From Porphyrobacter sp. SLTP (GTDB taxonomy: Bacteria; Pseudomonadota; Alphaproteobacteria; Sphingomonadales; Sphingomonadaceae): a DNA stretch of 64,000 bases. Every line of letters starts with the position of its first letter. Within the stretch, counting starts at the first letter, position 1. Below the pieces are notes generated by a model. The model did not search any database. It had not been told where the DNA came from and saw only the letters and a program-made list of their open reading frames with translations. This document shows, in pieces, positions 7,699 through 17,636 of the stretch. Location: positions 1 to 64,000 of the forward strand of contig NZ_JAAALE010000015.1 of NCBI RefSeq assembly GCF_009905735.1, in the 5' to 3' direction. A program made the position numbers and the translations under genes.

Positions 7699-10437
7699 TT
7701 ACCAGCCGCCAGCGCCAGCGCCTTGGCTGCGTTGCCCCTTCAGCACCGAGTAGGAACCATCGGCCCGGCGGCGCAGGGGCTCGTGGAATTCGACTCCGAC
7801 GCGATTCTCGCGCGACCAGCGCACCTGCGCAGTCACCGATTTGTCGTCCGAAAATTCGATCCGCATCGGACTTCCTGCGGGCATGTTCCACAGGCCTTCG
7901 ATCATCGCGCCGCTTTCGGAAATGTTGCGCAGCGTGGCATTGAGGCGGTTGTTGTTGTGGATCACGGTCACCTTGCGCAGCAGGTTCTGGCGCGGCACGC
8001 GCGCGCATTGCGGGCCATCAGCCTCGGCTACCAGATTGCCCGAAACCAGTGCGGTCGCCTCTGCGGCATTCATTGGCTTGAAGTAGATGTAGCCCTGAAT
8101 GTGGCTGCACCCGAGCAGGCGCACCAGTTCCAGCTCGTCGAGCGTTTCAACACCTTCGGCCGTGGTGTCCATATGCAGCGCTTCGGCCAGGGACGTGATC
8201 GAGGCGATGATCGCGCCGTTGCGGCTGCCTTCCTCGGTGGCGCCCTGCACAAAGCTGCGGTCGATCTTGATCTTGTCGAACGGCGCCTTCTTGAGATAGC
8301 CCAGCGATGAGTAACCGGTCCCGAAATCGTCGAGCGCAAGACGCACTCCGACCCGCTTCAGCGCCTTGAACATGGCATCGGTCCCGGCGCTGTCGTTGAG
8401 GAACACGCTTTCGGTGATTTCCAGCTCCAACCGCGATGGGGCGACCCCAGCATGGGCCAGCGCATTGGCGACGATGGTCGGCAGTTCGGGATTGGCGAAT
8501 TGCAGTGCCGAAACATTGACAGCACAGCGGATCGAGCGGGGCCAGCGGGCGAGATCGGCACAGGCCGTGCGCAGCGCCCATTGGCCCATCCGGTCGATCA
8601 GGCCGGCATCTTCGGCGATGGGGACGAATTTCGAAGGGCTGAGCCAGCCGCGCTTGGGGTGGTTCCAGCGCATCAACGCTTCGAAACCGACGATCTTTTC
8701 GTCGGCGGCGAAGACCACGGGTTGGTAGTGAAGCTCCAGCTCGCCCTTGGCGATCGCCTCGCGCAGGTCCTGTTCCAGCTCGGCGCGTTCTTCTGCGGCG
8801 GCGTGGAGGTCTTCGGCGTAGAAGCGATACACGCCGCGGCCTGCGTCCTTGGCGGCATAAAGCGCAAGGTCGACATTGCGGATCAGCGCATCGCTGGTCG
8901 AGCCATGCTCGGGAGCGAGCGCGATCCCGACCGATGCACCGATGACCACGCTCTGGCCGGTGATCGAATAGGGCTGCGACAGCGAGTTGATGATTTCCTG
9001 TGCCATGTGCCCGAGTGTTTTGCGGTCCTGGTGGCCGGGGACGATCACCTGGAATTCATCACCGCCAAGACGCCCGCAGCGCCCTGCCCCGCCTATGGCG
9101 CGTTCGAGCCGTTGAGCCACCTGCTTGAGCAACGCATCGCCAGCGGGGTGGCCTAGCGTATCGTTGACATGTTTGAAGCGATCGAGATCGAGCATCAGCA
9201 CCGCGCAGGCCCGCTCACGCCCGCTGGGGGCGGCCAGGATTTGCTCGAGCGCCTGACTCATCTGCACGCGGTTGGCGAGGCCGGTGAGGGAATCGTAGTG
9301 AGCGAGGCGCGAGACCTGCTGCTCGCTGCGGCGCTTTTCGGTCAGATCGGTGCCGTGGCCGCGGAAGCCGCAGAAGTTCTTGTAGCTGTCATACACCGGG
9401 CGCCCGGCAAGCGCCCACCAGCGTTCGTCGCCGGTGGTGGCGGCGCGCACCTCAACATCGTGGAAAGCGGAACGGGCCGAAAGGTGGAAAGCGAGCGTGC
9501 GCTCGGCATCGGCTGCGCTCTGGGTGGGGTCGACGATCTCGCTCAGCGGACGGCCGACAATTTCATCGCTGGACTTGCCGAGCGCCATGGCCGCCTTGGG
9601 CGAGATATAGGTGATCAACCCGCGCCGGTCGGTTTCCCAGAACCAGCCTTGCCCGGTCTCCTCGAAACTGCGCAGGATATCTTCGGCGCGCGCTGCGACC
9701 CGCTCGCGTGCTTCGCGGGCGAGGCGGCGCTGTTCTGCCGCTTTCCATTCGAGCCGCGCGATCAGCGACAGGGTTATGGCTGCAGCAATCAGGGCGGCAT
9801 AGGTCAAAAGACCTGGCATGAGCACAGCAAAGCCCGCCCAGCTGGCAATCTTGGCGCAGAACAGCGAGATAATGCGCATGTCGAACAGCGCGGCGGCGGC
9901 CGCGTTGACGCAGATCAGCGTTGCGATGGCCCATTGCCACGGCAGGCCCTCGTTCACCCAGCCGGCCAAGGCATAACCCGCCAGCGCCATCGGCAGGACG
10001 ATGCCCGCCACCACCACCAATGCCCGCGTGGCGAATGACCTATCGCCGCGACGTTCCGTGGCGGCGAACAGCGAGCCACATGCAAACAGCGCCGCCGAAG
10101 CCAACGCTGCGCCGACCGTATGGGTCGACGGCAGGCCCTGAAAGGCCACCGCCGAAACGGCATAGGCGGCCAGCAGGAACAGGGTCATGCCCCCGGCTTC
10201 GCGCGGCAAAAGGAAGCCTTGCTCGCTGGCAGGCTCGTCGATCGCGTGCTTCAGCCCCCCGATCTTTTCGGTCTGGAGCCGCTCAATCCCGCGACGCTCA
10301 CCGCGAGCGCGCAGATCGGCACCGTCAATCTCGGCTGTCGCCTTGGCCTTGGCTCTTGCCACCGAACGCAAATCACGATCCCCGCCAACGGGGCGGGGAT
10401 CAAATGTTGCGAATTTTCGGATCGGATCCCCAGCCAT
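7699..10437 (-). CDS. Membrane PAS-GGDEF-EAL-PilZ c-di-GMP enzyme
   Basis: A 912-residue protein with about five membrane helices between residues 83 and 230, then PAS about 250-365, GGDEF about 380-545 (GGDEF at 458-462) and EAL about 555-800. The EAL domain has all hallmark residues: EAL at 586-588, NVS, ELEITE, DDFGTGYSSL, AEGVET and QGY. A C-terminal PilZ domain follows (about 830-900, with NISESGAMI). Both synthesis and breakdown of c-di-GMP are possible; the RxxD product-inhibition site is not visible. It shares domain order and much sequence with the gene 160 bases downstream, so the pair arose by tandem duplication. The first 80 residues are poorly conserved in character, so a later start is possible. 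Confidence 0.92.
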   Translation of the reverse strand: MAGDPIRKFATFDPRPVGGDRDLRSVARAKAKATAEIDGADLRARGERRGIERLQTEKIGGLKHAIDEPASEQGFLLPREAGGMTLFLLAAYAVSAVAFQGLPSTHTVGAALASAALFACGSLFAATERRGDRSFATRALVVVAGIVLPMALAGYALAGWVNEGLPWQWAIATLICVNAAAAALFDMRIISLFCAKIASWAGFAVLMPGLLTYAALIAAAITLSLIARLEWKAAEQRRLAREARERVAARAEDILRSFEETGQGWFWETDRRGLITYISPKAAMALGKSSDEIVGRPLSEIVDPTQSAADAERTLAFHLSARSAFHDVEVRAATTGDERWWALAGRPVYDSYKNFCGFRGHGTDLTEKRRSEQQVSRLAHYDSLTGLANRVQMSQALEQILAAPSGRERACAVLMLDLDRFKHVNDTLGHPAGDALLKQVAQRLERAIGGAGRCGRLGGDEFQVIVPGHQDRKTLGHMAQEIINSLSQPYSITGQSVVIGASVGIALAPEHGSTSDALIRNVDLALYAAKDAGRGVYRFYAEDLHAAAEERAELEQDLREAIAKGELELHYQPVVFAADEKIVGFEALMRWNHPKRGWLSPSKFVPIAEDAGLIDRMGQWALRTACADLARWPRSIRCAVNVSALQFANPELPTIVANALAHAGVAPSRLELEITESVFLNDSAGTDAMFKALKRVGVRLALDDFGTGYSSLGYLKKAPFDKIKIDRSFVQGATEEGSRNGAIIASITSLAEALHMDTTAEGVETLDELELVRLLGCSHIQGYIYFKPMNAAEATALVSGNLVAEADGPQCARVPRQNLLRKVTVIHNNNRLNATLRNISESGAMIEGLWNMPAGSPMRIEFSDDKSVTAQVRWSRENRVGVEFHEPLRRRADGSYSVLKGQRSQGAGAGGW

Positions 10438-10639
10438 TGCCGCACCCTACCCGATCAGGGTTGAGAAAAGCGTTAATCGGGATGATGAATCCTTTCATCT
10501 TTGGGCCTCACCCCCGCGATACGTCCGCGCGCGCCACGCTTGCAACTTGGCAGCCGAGGCGGCATTCTGGACCACAAGGACCGCGTTAACCGATTGCCAT
10601 GCAGGGCAGCGGACGAGACGGCCTCACAAAGGGGATTCC

Positions 10640-12337
10640 ATGGCACGCAGCGAAGTGAAGCTTGAGAACGAAGCAGCCCAGTCCACCAATGCTCTGGGGC
10701 CGCTGGTCGGCCTGGCCCGCGAGGATTTCGTCAGTGCGGTGGCGCTGCTGCTGCGCGAAACGGCCTCTGATCCCTCGCGCTTCGTGCGCCATTCGACCGC
10801 GATGGCGCAGGACATGGTCAAGATCATGACCGGCAAGAGCGAACTCGCCCCCGATCCCAAGGACAAGCGGTTCATGGACCCTGCGTGGCAGTACAACCCG
10901 TTCTTCCGGGCGGGCGCACAATATTATCTCGCGGTGCAGAAAGGGATGAAGAACTGGCTCGAGGAGCTTGAGCTTGACGAACTGGAGCGCAACCGCGCCA
11001 ACTTCATCGCCAATATCATCCTTGATGGTCTGGCCCCCACCAATTCGCTGATCGGCAACCCGACCGCGCAAAAGCAGATCATCAACTCGGGCGGCCTGAG
11101 CCTGATCAAGGGCCTCCAGAACGCCTACAATGACCTCGTCCACAACAAGGGCATGGTCAGCCAGGTCGACAAGCGCCCGTTCAAGATCGGCGAGAACATC
11201 GCCACGTCCAAGGGCAGCGTTGTCTACCGCGACGAGATCATGGAGGTGCTGCAATATGCCCCCACCACCGATGAGGTCTACGAGATCCCGCAGCTGACGA
11301 TCCCGCCGCAAATCAATAAGATGTACATCAACGACCTGTCGCCGGACAAATCGGTGATCAAATGGCAGCTCGACAACGGCGTGCAGACCTTTGTGATTTC
11401 GTGGCGCAATCCGTCCAAGGATCAGGGTCACTGGGGCATGGCCGATTACATCGCCGCCTGCGAAAAGGCGCTGGAGGTGGTCGCCTCGATCACCGGCTCC
11501 AAGAAGGTTAACGTGTCCGCCGGCTGTTCGGGCGGACAGACCGCCGCAGTGCTCGCATCGAAGCTTGCCGCGACCGGCAATCCGATCCTCGGCACGCTGA
11601 CGCTGATGGTGTGCGTGCTCCATCCCAAGCCGACCGATATCGAGGCCGGTTCGCTGGTGAGCGAGAACGGCATGGCACTGGCCCGCCAGCGGGCAAAGAA
11701 GGCCGGGATCATCAAGGCTGATGACCTCGCGCGCGGCTTCGCGTGGCTGCGCCCGAACGACCTCATCTGGAACTACGTCATCAACAACTACCTGCTCGGG
11801 CAGGACCCGCCGGCGTTCGACGTGTTGTTCTGGAATGCGGACGCGACCAACCTGTCGTCGAGCCTGATGGGCGATTTCCTGACGCTGTTCGAAACCCTCG
11901 CCTTCACCAAGCAGGGCGAGGTCGAGATGGCCGGGCACAAGGTCGATCTCAGCAAGGTGACCGCCGATCTGTTCATCCTCGGCGGGGTGACCGATCATAT
12001 CACGCCGTGGAAGGCGACCTATCGTTCGACCCAGCTGTTCGGTTCCAAGGATGTGACCTACGTGCTCTCGCAGAGCGGCCACATGCAGGCGATCCTCAAC
12101 CCGCCGGGCAACCCCAAGGCCAAGTATTTCGTGCAGGCCAAGAAGGGCAAGCTCCCCGCGACCGCCGACGAGTGGTTGCAGGGCACCGAAGAAGTCAAGG
12201 GCAGCTGGTGGCCGCTGTGGATGGAGTGGGTGCAGGCGCGTTCGGGCAAGAAGAAATCTGCGCCCGCCGCTCTGGGCAATGACACCTATCGTCCGACCGA
12301 TAAGGCGCCGGGACTCTACGTCATCGAAGAAGTCTGA
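10640..12337 (+). CDS. phaC: Polyhydroxyalkanoate synthase, class II-like
   Basis: A 565-residue alpha/beta-hydrolase-fold polymerase that joins 3-hydroxyacyl-CoA units into PHA at the granule surface. The lipase-like box is SAGCSGGQ with the nucleophile at Cys296. The general acid-base residues are Asp452 (GGVTDHITPW) and a His near 481 (SGHMQAI). Length and the GCSGG box match class II (medium-chain) synthases better than class I, whose box is GYCxGG. The ATG at 10640 is preceded by AAAGGGG; the frame is open for 151 codons upstream over the divergent intergenic region, which is not protein-like. phaZ follows 132 bases later. Confidence 0.93.
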   Translation: MARSEVKLENEAAQSTNALGPLVGLAREDFVSAVALLLRETASDPSRFVRHSTAMAQDMVKIMTGKSELAPDPKDKRFMDPAWQYNPFFRAGAQYYLAVQKGMKNWLEELELDELERNRANFIANIILDGLAPTNSLIGNPTAQKQIINSGGLSLIKGLQNAYNDLVHNKGMVSQVDKRPFKIGENIATSKGSVVYRDEIMEVLQYAPTTDEVYEIPQLTIPPQINKMYINDLSPDKSVIKWQLDNGVQTFVISWRNPSKDQGHWGMADYIAACEKALEVVASITGSKKVNVSAGCSGGQTAAVLASKLAATGNPILGTLTLMVCVLHPKPTDIEAGSLVSENGMALARQRAKKAGIIKADDLARGFAWLRPNDLIWNYVINNYLLGQDPPAFDVLFWNADATNLSSSLMGDFLTLFETLAFTKQGEVEMAGHKVDLSKVTADLFILGGVTDHITPWKATYRSTQLFGSKDVTYVLSQSGHMQAILNPPGNPKAKYFVQAKKGKLPATADEWLQGTEEVKGSWWPLWMEWVQARSGKKKSAPAALGNDTYRPTDKAPGLYVIEEV

Positions 12338-12469
12338 TATTGCACTGCAGCGCTCGACCTCGGGGGACAGGGGTCGAAGCGTGCAAACAGCTTATGGGCG
12401 CGCGCGTTTAGGGATCGACGTGCGCGCCCAACCCGCGCCCTTTGCGGCGCTCAGAAAGGACGGGTTTTT

Positions 12470-13330
12470 GTGGCCAATGCAATGGACGGCGCTGTCGTCA
12501 CAATGGAACAAGTGGGCGGTCGGACGCTACGGACTGCGGCATGGCGGCTCGATATGCCGTCCGATCACCTGCCGATCCTGTTCTTCAATGGCATCGGCGC
12601 CAATATCGAGGCGGTAGCCCCCCTCGCCGCCGCTTTGCCGGAGCGTGGGTTTCTGATGTTCGACATGCCGGGAACCGGCGAATCGCCCGATCCGCTGATC
12701 CCCTATAACCCCTTCACCATGAGCTGGACGGCCGCGCAGCTGCTGGCGCGCTATGGCTTGGATCAGGTCGATGTCATGGGCGTGTCATGGGGCGGCGCGA
12801 TGGCGCAGCACTTTGCGCTCCAGCATCCGGGGCTCACCCGGCGGCTGACACTGATCGCGACCACACCCGGCATGATCATGGTGCCGGGCAATCCCGCCGC
12901 CTTCACCAAGATGGCCGATCCGCGCCGCTATATCGACCCTGAATTCATGAACGAACACTTCGCCACGCTTTACGGCGGCGTCGACAAGGACGGGGCCGAG
13001 CACCAGAAGGACAGCCATATCGGCCGTCTGAAACCGCCCAGCCCGCGCGGCTATATGTACCAGCTGATGTGCATGATGGGCTGGAGCAGCCTCCCTGCCC
13101 TGCCCTTCATGAAGAAGGAAACGCTGATCATGATGGGCGAGGATGACCAGATCGTCCCCGTCATCAACGGCAAGATCCTGAAGGCGATGATCCCCAATTC
13201 GCGGCTCCAGACCTTTGCAGGCGGCGGGCATCTGTTCCTGCTGACCCACGCCGATGAAAGCGTGGCTGCGATCCGCGAATTTCTGGATGCGCCCGACACG
13301 GCGAAGGAAGCCAGGCGCGCGGCGGCATAG
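12470..13330 (+). CDS. phaZ: Intracellular PHA depolymerase-like alpha/beta hydrolase
   Basis: A 286-residue alpha/beta hydrolase with GVSWGG (Ser106) as nucleophile elbow, GEDDQIVP carrying the acid, and GGGHLFLLTH carrying the His near the C-terminus. It has no signal peptide. Overall sequence and its place after phaC match the intracellular medium-chain PHA depolymerases that recycle stored polymer. The GTG at 12470 is chosen because AAAGGA lies nine bases before it; an ATG at 12482 is the alternative. Other alpha/beta hydrolase roles are possible, but the context makes depolymerase most likely. Confidence 0.88.
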   Translation: MANAMDGAVVTMEQVGGRTLRTAAWRLDMPSDHLPILFFNGIGANIEAVAPLAAALPERGFLMFDMPGTGESPDPLIPYNPFTMSWTAAQLLARYGLDQVDVMGVSWGGAMAQHFALQHPGLTRRLTLIATTPGMIMVPGNPAAFTKMADPRRYIDPEFMNEHFATLYGGVDKDGAEHQKDSHIGRLKPPSPRGYMYQLMCMMGWSSLPALPFMKKETLIMMGEDDQIVPVINGKILKAMIPNSRLQTFAGGGHLFLLTHADESVAAIREFLDAPDTAKEARRAAA

Positions 13331-13352
13331 TCGCGCGCGTTTTGCGCCGTGA

Positions 13353-13634
13353 TCAGGAAACGACGACCCCACGCCAGAAGGCGATGCGGTCCTTGATCTC
13401 GGCAGCAGCGGATTTTGGTTCGGGATAATACCACGCAGCGTCAGCGTTGGTCGCGCCTCCCACGGTGATGCTGTGGTAATGCGCGGTGCCCTTCCACGGG
13501 CAAACCGTGGTCGTGGCGCTGGTGCTCAGAACCGCCGGATCGACCGCGGAGCGCGGGAAATAGTGATTGCCTTCGACCACCACGGTGTCGTCGCTCTCGG
13601 CAATCACTGCGCCGTTCCATGTTGCCTTGACCAT
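13353..13634 (-). CDS. DUF427 domain protein
   Basis: A 93-residue single-domain protein matching DUF427: WNGAVIAESDDTVVVEGNHYFP near the start, CPWKGTAHYHSI in the middle and AAWYYPEP near the end, all family hallmarks. The domain is a small beta fold of unknown biochemical role, often encoded alone. AAGGAGAACGAGAA before ATG 13634 fixes the start. It ends 22 bases from the phaZ stop in a convergent arrangement. Confidence 0.88.
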   Translation of the reverse strand: MVKATWNGAVIAESDDTVVVEGNHYFPRSAVDPAVLSTSATTTVCPWKGTAHYHSITVGGATNADAAWYYPEPKSAAAEIKDRIAFWRGVVVS

Positions 13635-13670
13635 TTCTCGTTCTCCTTCAGCGCTCCGCACTATGTTCCA

Positions 13671-14624
13671 CTACCCGCCCCGGCTGACCCCGCAAAGTCC
13701 TGCCTTCGGCAAACGCCCCGCCTCGGCCAGCGCAGCGGCGGCTTCGCGGGGACGGTCGGTGGCGAGGATGTCGACGCCTTCCTTGCCGAGTTCGGCGTAG
13801 CGTTTGTCCATGCCGTAACGATCGATCACCGCATCGATCGAGCGCGGCGGGCGGCCCAAAGTGCCGAAGATCACTTCGATGTTCTGGCCGTCAAGCTCAC
13901 GGTAAAGTTCAGGGCGCGGCAGGCGGGTGCCGGTGAAGGCCACCATGCGATCCTCCGGGATGCCCGCCGCTTTCAATGCCGCGACATCGCCGGGCGCATC
14001 AACCGAGACGGACAGCAACATCTCGGGCGCGGCACGGTGGAGCGCGGCGGCCTGTTCGACCGAATAGGCGATCAGGATCACGCTGCCCGCCATCCCCGCT
14101 GCGCGGATTTCTGCCACAACCTTGCCGACATCGGCCGAACGCTTGAAATCGATCTGGAGCACGGTGCGCTCCTTGGCCCATGCCAGCGCCTCGGCCAGCG
14201 TGGGGATCGTATAGGGCGTCACCCAACCCCAATTGTCCTTGAGCTTCAACTGGCTGAGCGCGGCCCAATCCTGCGCGGCGGCCTCGCCCTTACCGGTGGT
14301 GGTGCGATCAAGCCGGTCATCGTGGAGCAGGAACAGCTGTCCGTCCACGCTCTGCCCCACATCCACCTCCATGATCGCCGGATGCGCAGCGAGCAGCGCG
14401 TCCATTGTCGGGATGGCATTTTCCGGCAGGCCCGGAGTCGGCCCGCCGCGATGGGCGGAGATCAGCGTCTGCCCTGCCGCCTCGAAACAGTCGAGCATGG
14501 CCGACAGATCGCTCTCCGGCGCCAACCGCCAAGCACCGCTATCCTGCGCGGCGAGCGGCGTCGCCAGCGCGGCCCATCCAACAAGTCCTACAAACCCTGA
14601 GCGAATATGCTTGTTCAGACCCAT
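13671..14624 (-). CDS. Glycerophosphodiester phosphodiesterase family protein, exported
   Basis: A 317-residue protein with an N-terminal signal peptide (basic start, hydrophobic GFVGLVGWAALATPLAAQ). The GDPD TIM-barrel signatures are present: SAHRGG and PENA near residues 60-70, EVDV for the metal site, and a later His-Asp pair (LLHDDRLDRTT). Such enzymes split glycerophosphodiesters into glycerol-3-phosphate and an alcohol, using a divalent metal. The ATG at 14624 has AAGGGG upstream. It is transcribed away from the amidohydrolase at 14729. Confidence 0.9.
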   Translation of the reverse strand: MGLNKHIRSGFVGLVGWAALATPLAAQDSGAWRLAPESDLSAMLDCFEAAGQTLISAHRGGPTPGLPENAIPTMDALLAAHPAIMEVDVGQSVDGQLFLLHDDRLDRTTTGKGEAAAQDWAALSQLKLKDNWGWVTPYTIPTLAEALAWAKERTVLQIDFKRSADVGKVVAEIRAAGMAGSVILIAYSVEQAAALHRAAPEMLLSVSVDAPGDVAALKAAGIPEDRMVAFTGTRLPRPELYRELDGQNIEVIFGTLGRPPRSIDAVIDRYGMDKRYAELGKEGVDILATDRPREAAAALAEAGRLPKAGLCGVSRGG

Positions 14625-14728
14625 TTTGCTGCCCCTTGGCTTCGCACGCACGTCATAAACTCACGCAGGCACCCCTTGTAGGGGGCCGCGCTTTGCGACA
14701 TTCTGCGCTCCAATAAGGGAGAGACAGA

Positions 14729-16495
14729 ATGGCGCAATACGACCTGATCATCCGGGGCGGCACAATTGTCGATGGCACCGGGGCTGCGGCCTTTACCGGC
14801 GACGTCGCGATCTCCGGCGGATTGATCGCAGCGGTGGGCCGTATCACCGGCAGCGCGGCGGAAGAAATTGACGCCAGCGGCAAGGTTGTCGCTCCCGGCT
14901 TCGTTGATATTCATACCCATTACGATGGTCAGGCCACCTGGGATCAGGAGATGGCGCCGTCCAGCTGGCACGGCGTCACCACGGTGGTGATAGGCAATTG
15001 CGGCGTCGGCTTCGCACCCGCCAAGCCTGACCGTCACGAATGGCTGATCAGCTTGATGGAGGGGGTCGAAGACATCCCCGGCACTGCTCTGGCCGAGGGC
15101 ATCACCTGGGACTGGGAGACCTTCCCCGAATATCTCGACGCGCTGGAGAAGCTTCCTCGCACGGTCGATATCGGCACTCACGTCCCCCATGGCGCAGTGC
15201 GCGCCTATGTGCTGGGGGACCGCGAGCAGCCCGGCGCGGTGCCGACCGCTGACGACATTGCCGAAATGAGCCGGATCGTCGAGGAAGGCGTGCGCGCAGG
15301 CGCCCTGGGTTTCTCGACCTCGCGCACGGTGCTGCACAAGTCGGTCGATGGCGAACTGGTCCCAGGCACCACGGCGACGCCTGAAGAGCTGATCGCGATC
15401 GGCAAAGCCATGGGCCGCGCCCGGGCAGCGGGCGGCCATGCGGTGTTCGAGATCGCCAGCGACCTCAAGCGCGAGTGGAACGAGTTCGGCTGGATGGGGC
15501 AATTGAGCCGCGAGGCCGGCATCCCCGTCACCTTCGCCGCGCTCCAGTCCATCGCCAAGGAGCTCTCGCTCGACGAGCAGATCGCCCAGATGCGCGCCGA
15601 GAACGACAATGGCGCGAACATCGTCGCCCAGATTGCGCTGCGCGGTAACGGCATCGTGATGGCGTGGCAGGGCACGGTGAACCCCTTCGCTTTCCGCCCG
15701 AGCTGGATGGCGATTAAGGAACTGCCTTGGGACGAACAGAAAGCGAAGCTGCTCGATCCGGCGTTCAAGGCCCAGCTGCTCGCCGAGCCCAATGATTACA
15801 CCGATGCCCCCAAAGATATCGGCGGAGTGGTGATGGCGATCTCGATGGGCTGGACGCTGCAATATGAGATGGACCCCGATTTCGACTACGAACCGACGCC
15901 CGAAGCCAGCATCAACGCCCGCGCGGCGGCGGCTGGGGTTTCCCCTCAGGAATATGCCTATGATCTGCTGTGCCGCGATGATGGCAAGGGCTTCATTTAT
16001 CTGCCGATCCTCAACTATGCGGATGGGAACCTCGATTTCCTGCACCCGCTCCAGCACGCCGACGATACCGTGAACTCGCTGTCGGACGGCGGCGCGCATT
16101 GCGGGACGATCTGCGATGCGGCCTCGCCCACCTTCATGCTTGAACACTGGGTCAAGAGCCGCAAGCGCGGTGAGCGCATCAGCCTCGAACAGGCGATCAA
16201 GCGCCAGTGTCGCGACACGGCGGTGCTTTACGGGCTTGAGGATCGCGGCGTGATCGCGCCGGGCTATCTGGCAGATCTGAACATCATCGACATGGACAAG
16301 CTGAAGCTCGGCAAGCCGTGGCTCGCCTTCGACCTTCCGGCGGGCGGCAAGCGTTTGCTCCAGAAGGCCGATGGCTATGTCGCCACCATCAAGAGCGGCG
16401 AGGTCACCTTCCGCGATGGGCAATGGACCGGCGCAGCGCCGGGCGGTTTGATCCGTGGGCCGCAACGGGTGGAGCTGGCCGAAGCGGCGGAGTAA
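14729..16495 (+). CDS. N-acyl-D-amino-acid deacylase family amidohydrolase
   Basis: A 588-residue member of the amidohydrolase superfamily. The N-terminal beta sandwich ([15 protein letters not shown]) leads to the metal motif [12 protein letters not shown] at about residues 58-69. A late SDGGAHCG segment carries the catalytic Asp region, and the chain ends with a typical ADLNIID and GEVTFRDG tail. Characterised relatives remove acyl groups from N-acyl-D-amino acids; many environmental relatives have unknown substrates. It starts 105 bases from the divergent phosphodiesterase gene. Substrate is not predictable from sequence. Confidence 0.9.
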   Translation: MAQYDLIIRGGTIVDGTGAAAFTGDVAISGGLIAAVGRITGSAAEEIDASGKVVAPGFVDIHTHYDGQATWDQEMAPSSWHGVTTVVIGNCGVGFAPAKPDRHEWLISLMEGVEDIPGTALAEGITWDWETFPEYLDALEKLPRTVDIGTHVPHGAVRAYVLGDREQPGAVPTADDIAEMSRIVEEGVRAGALGFSTSRTVLHKSVDGELVPGTTATPEELIAIGKAMGRARAAGGHAVFEIASDLKREWNEFGWMGQLSREAGIPVTFAALQSIAKELSLDEQIAQMRAENDNGANIVAQIALRGNGIVMAWQGTVNPFAFRPSWMAIKELPWDEQKAKLLDPAFKAQLLAEPNDYTDAPKDIGGVVMAISMGWTLQYEMDPDFDYEPTPEASINARAAAAGVSPQEYAYDLLCRDDGKGFIYLPILNYADGNLDFLHPLQHADDTVNSLSDGGAHCGTICDAASPTFMLEHWVKSRKRGERISLEQAIKRQCRDTAVLYGLEDRGVIAPGYLADLNIIDMDKLKLGKPWLAFDLPAGGKRLLQKADGYVATIKSGEVTFRDGQWTGAAPGGLIRGPQRVELAEAAE

Positions 16496-16525
16496 TCCGC
16501 CGCCCTGAGGCCTTAGCGCCCCGGC

Positions 16526-17608
16526 CTAGGGTTCGATCACGATCCCCTTGGCCGGGTCGATCTGACCTGCAACCATGGCGGTGAATACAGAGCGGGCTGC
16601 TTCCAGACCGGCGTGCCGTTCGATCGCGACTGTGCCGTCGGCAGCCTTCAGGAAGTCGTGCCATGCCGCCGCGACCAACTTGCCCCCCTCCTCGGCCCCG
16701 TGCGCCTTGAAGAAGGCCACGGCGTGATCCGGCGCGAAGAACAGCGCAGGCTTGGGGCCGGGCAGCGCCTCGCCGCCTCCGAAGGTCGAGCGCGCTTCGA
16801 TATGGGTCATGCCGACCAGCGCCGAATGGGCCAGCGCATCTTCGAAATGGCGGTGGATCCGCCCCAGCAGTTCGGCATTGCCCGCAAAGTCGACGCTGAC
16901 GCTGCGCAGCACCGGAACGCGCTCCAGATCTTCATAGGCGACGACTTCGTCATAAAGCCTGGTCGCTTCGACAAAGCCGACATTGCCCTTCGAGGTGAGG
17001 CCGATCCGCTTGACGCCGGGCGATGAATGCCGCGCCACGCTCGCCAGACCCAGCGCGGTCTTGGACGACGCACTGGTGACGATCAGCTGCTCCGCGCCGA
17101 ACCAGTCCTGCCCGCGCAGGAAGTATTCGATCAGGAAGCCGGTGCGGAACAATGGGCCGAAGATCATCCGCTCCGCTTCGCGCACTGCGTCATGCTCGGG
17201 ATCGGCGGCGAGGCGCGTGTAGCTGTTGTAGACCGGGCTCATCGGCTGGCGATGATCGGTTGTATCGAGGAAACCGCCCGCCGTCACGCGGCCCGGCACC
17301 ACATCCAGATGGCTCGCCATCGGCAGGTAGCCATAGACTCGTTCGCCCACCGCGATTTCGGCACTGTTGCTTTCGATCACCCGCGCATGGCCCCACATCG
17401 GCACGATGCCGAAGTCTTCGGGCGCGGGGAAGAAGTCCCAATACTTGAAGCTGTCCCCCGCCACCGCATAGGTGATGTTGTTCGCCGTGACCGAGAAGCT
17501 CTCGATGGCGAGCCGCACCGCGCCGTCAGCCAGCCGAGCCGGCGGCACTTCCGCCAGCACGGCATCGTTCAGCGCGCCTTTGCGCACGTGAACCTGCATT
17601 ACATTCAT
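16526..17608 (-). CDS. DUF2855 family protein (MDR-like fold)
   Basis: A 360-residue protein of the DUF2855 family. The N-terminal half resembles the GroES-like part of medium-chain dehydrogenases (SFSVTANNITYAVAGDSFKYWDFFP, then VYGYLPMASHLDV), but the zinc ligands and the standard Gly-rich cofactor loop are not evident. Biochemical function is not established. GGAGGGG precedes the ATG at 17608. It ends 30 bases from the amidohydrolase stop (convergent) and begins 28 bases after the dnaN stop, so it may be cotranscribed with dnaN. Confidence 0.85.
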   Translation of the reverse strand: MNVMQVHVRKGALNDAVLAEVPPARLADGAVRLAIESFSVTANNITYAVAGDSFKYWDFFPAPEDFGIVPMWGHARVIESNSAEIAVGERVYGYLPMASHLDVVPGRVTAGGFLDTTDHRQPMSPVYNSYTRLAADPEHDAVREAERMIFGPLFRTGFLIEYFLRGQDWFGAEQLIVTSASSKTALGLASVARHSSPGVKRIGLTSKGNVGFVEATRLYDEVVAYEDLERVPVLRSVSVDFAGNAELLGRIHRHFEDALAHSALVGMTHIEARSTFGGGEALPGPKPALFFAPDHAVAFFKAHGAEEGGKLVAAAWHDFLKAADGTVAIERHAGLEAARSVFTAMVAGQIDPAKGIVIEP

Positions 17609-17636
17609 TGGCGATTCCCCTCCTTGCAGGCGGGGA

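Noticed and set aside
10187-10639. 151-codon upstream extension of phaC
   Set aside because: It covers the divergent regulatory gap and the start of the c-di-GMP gene. The ATG at 10640 has a good ribosome site and begins the family-like sequence.
14615-16465. 616-codon minus-strand frame opposite the D-aminoacylase-type gene
   Set aside because: The plus-strand protein has all amidohydrolase motifs; the antisense frame is rich in His, Arg and Gly, with no domain.
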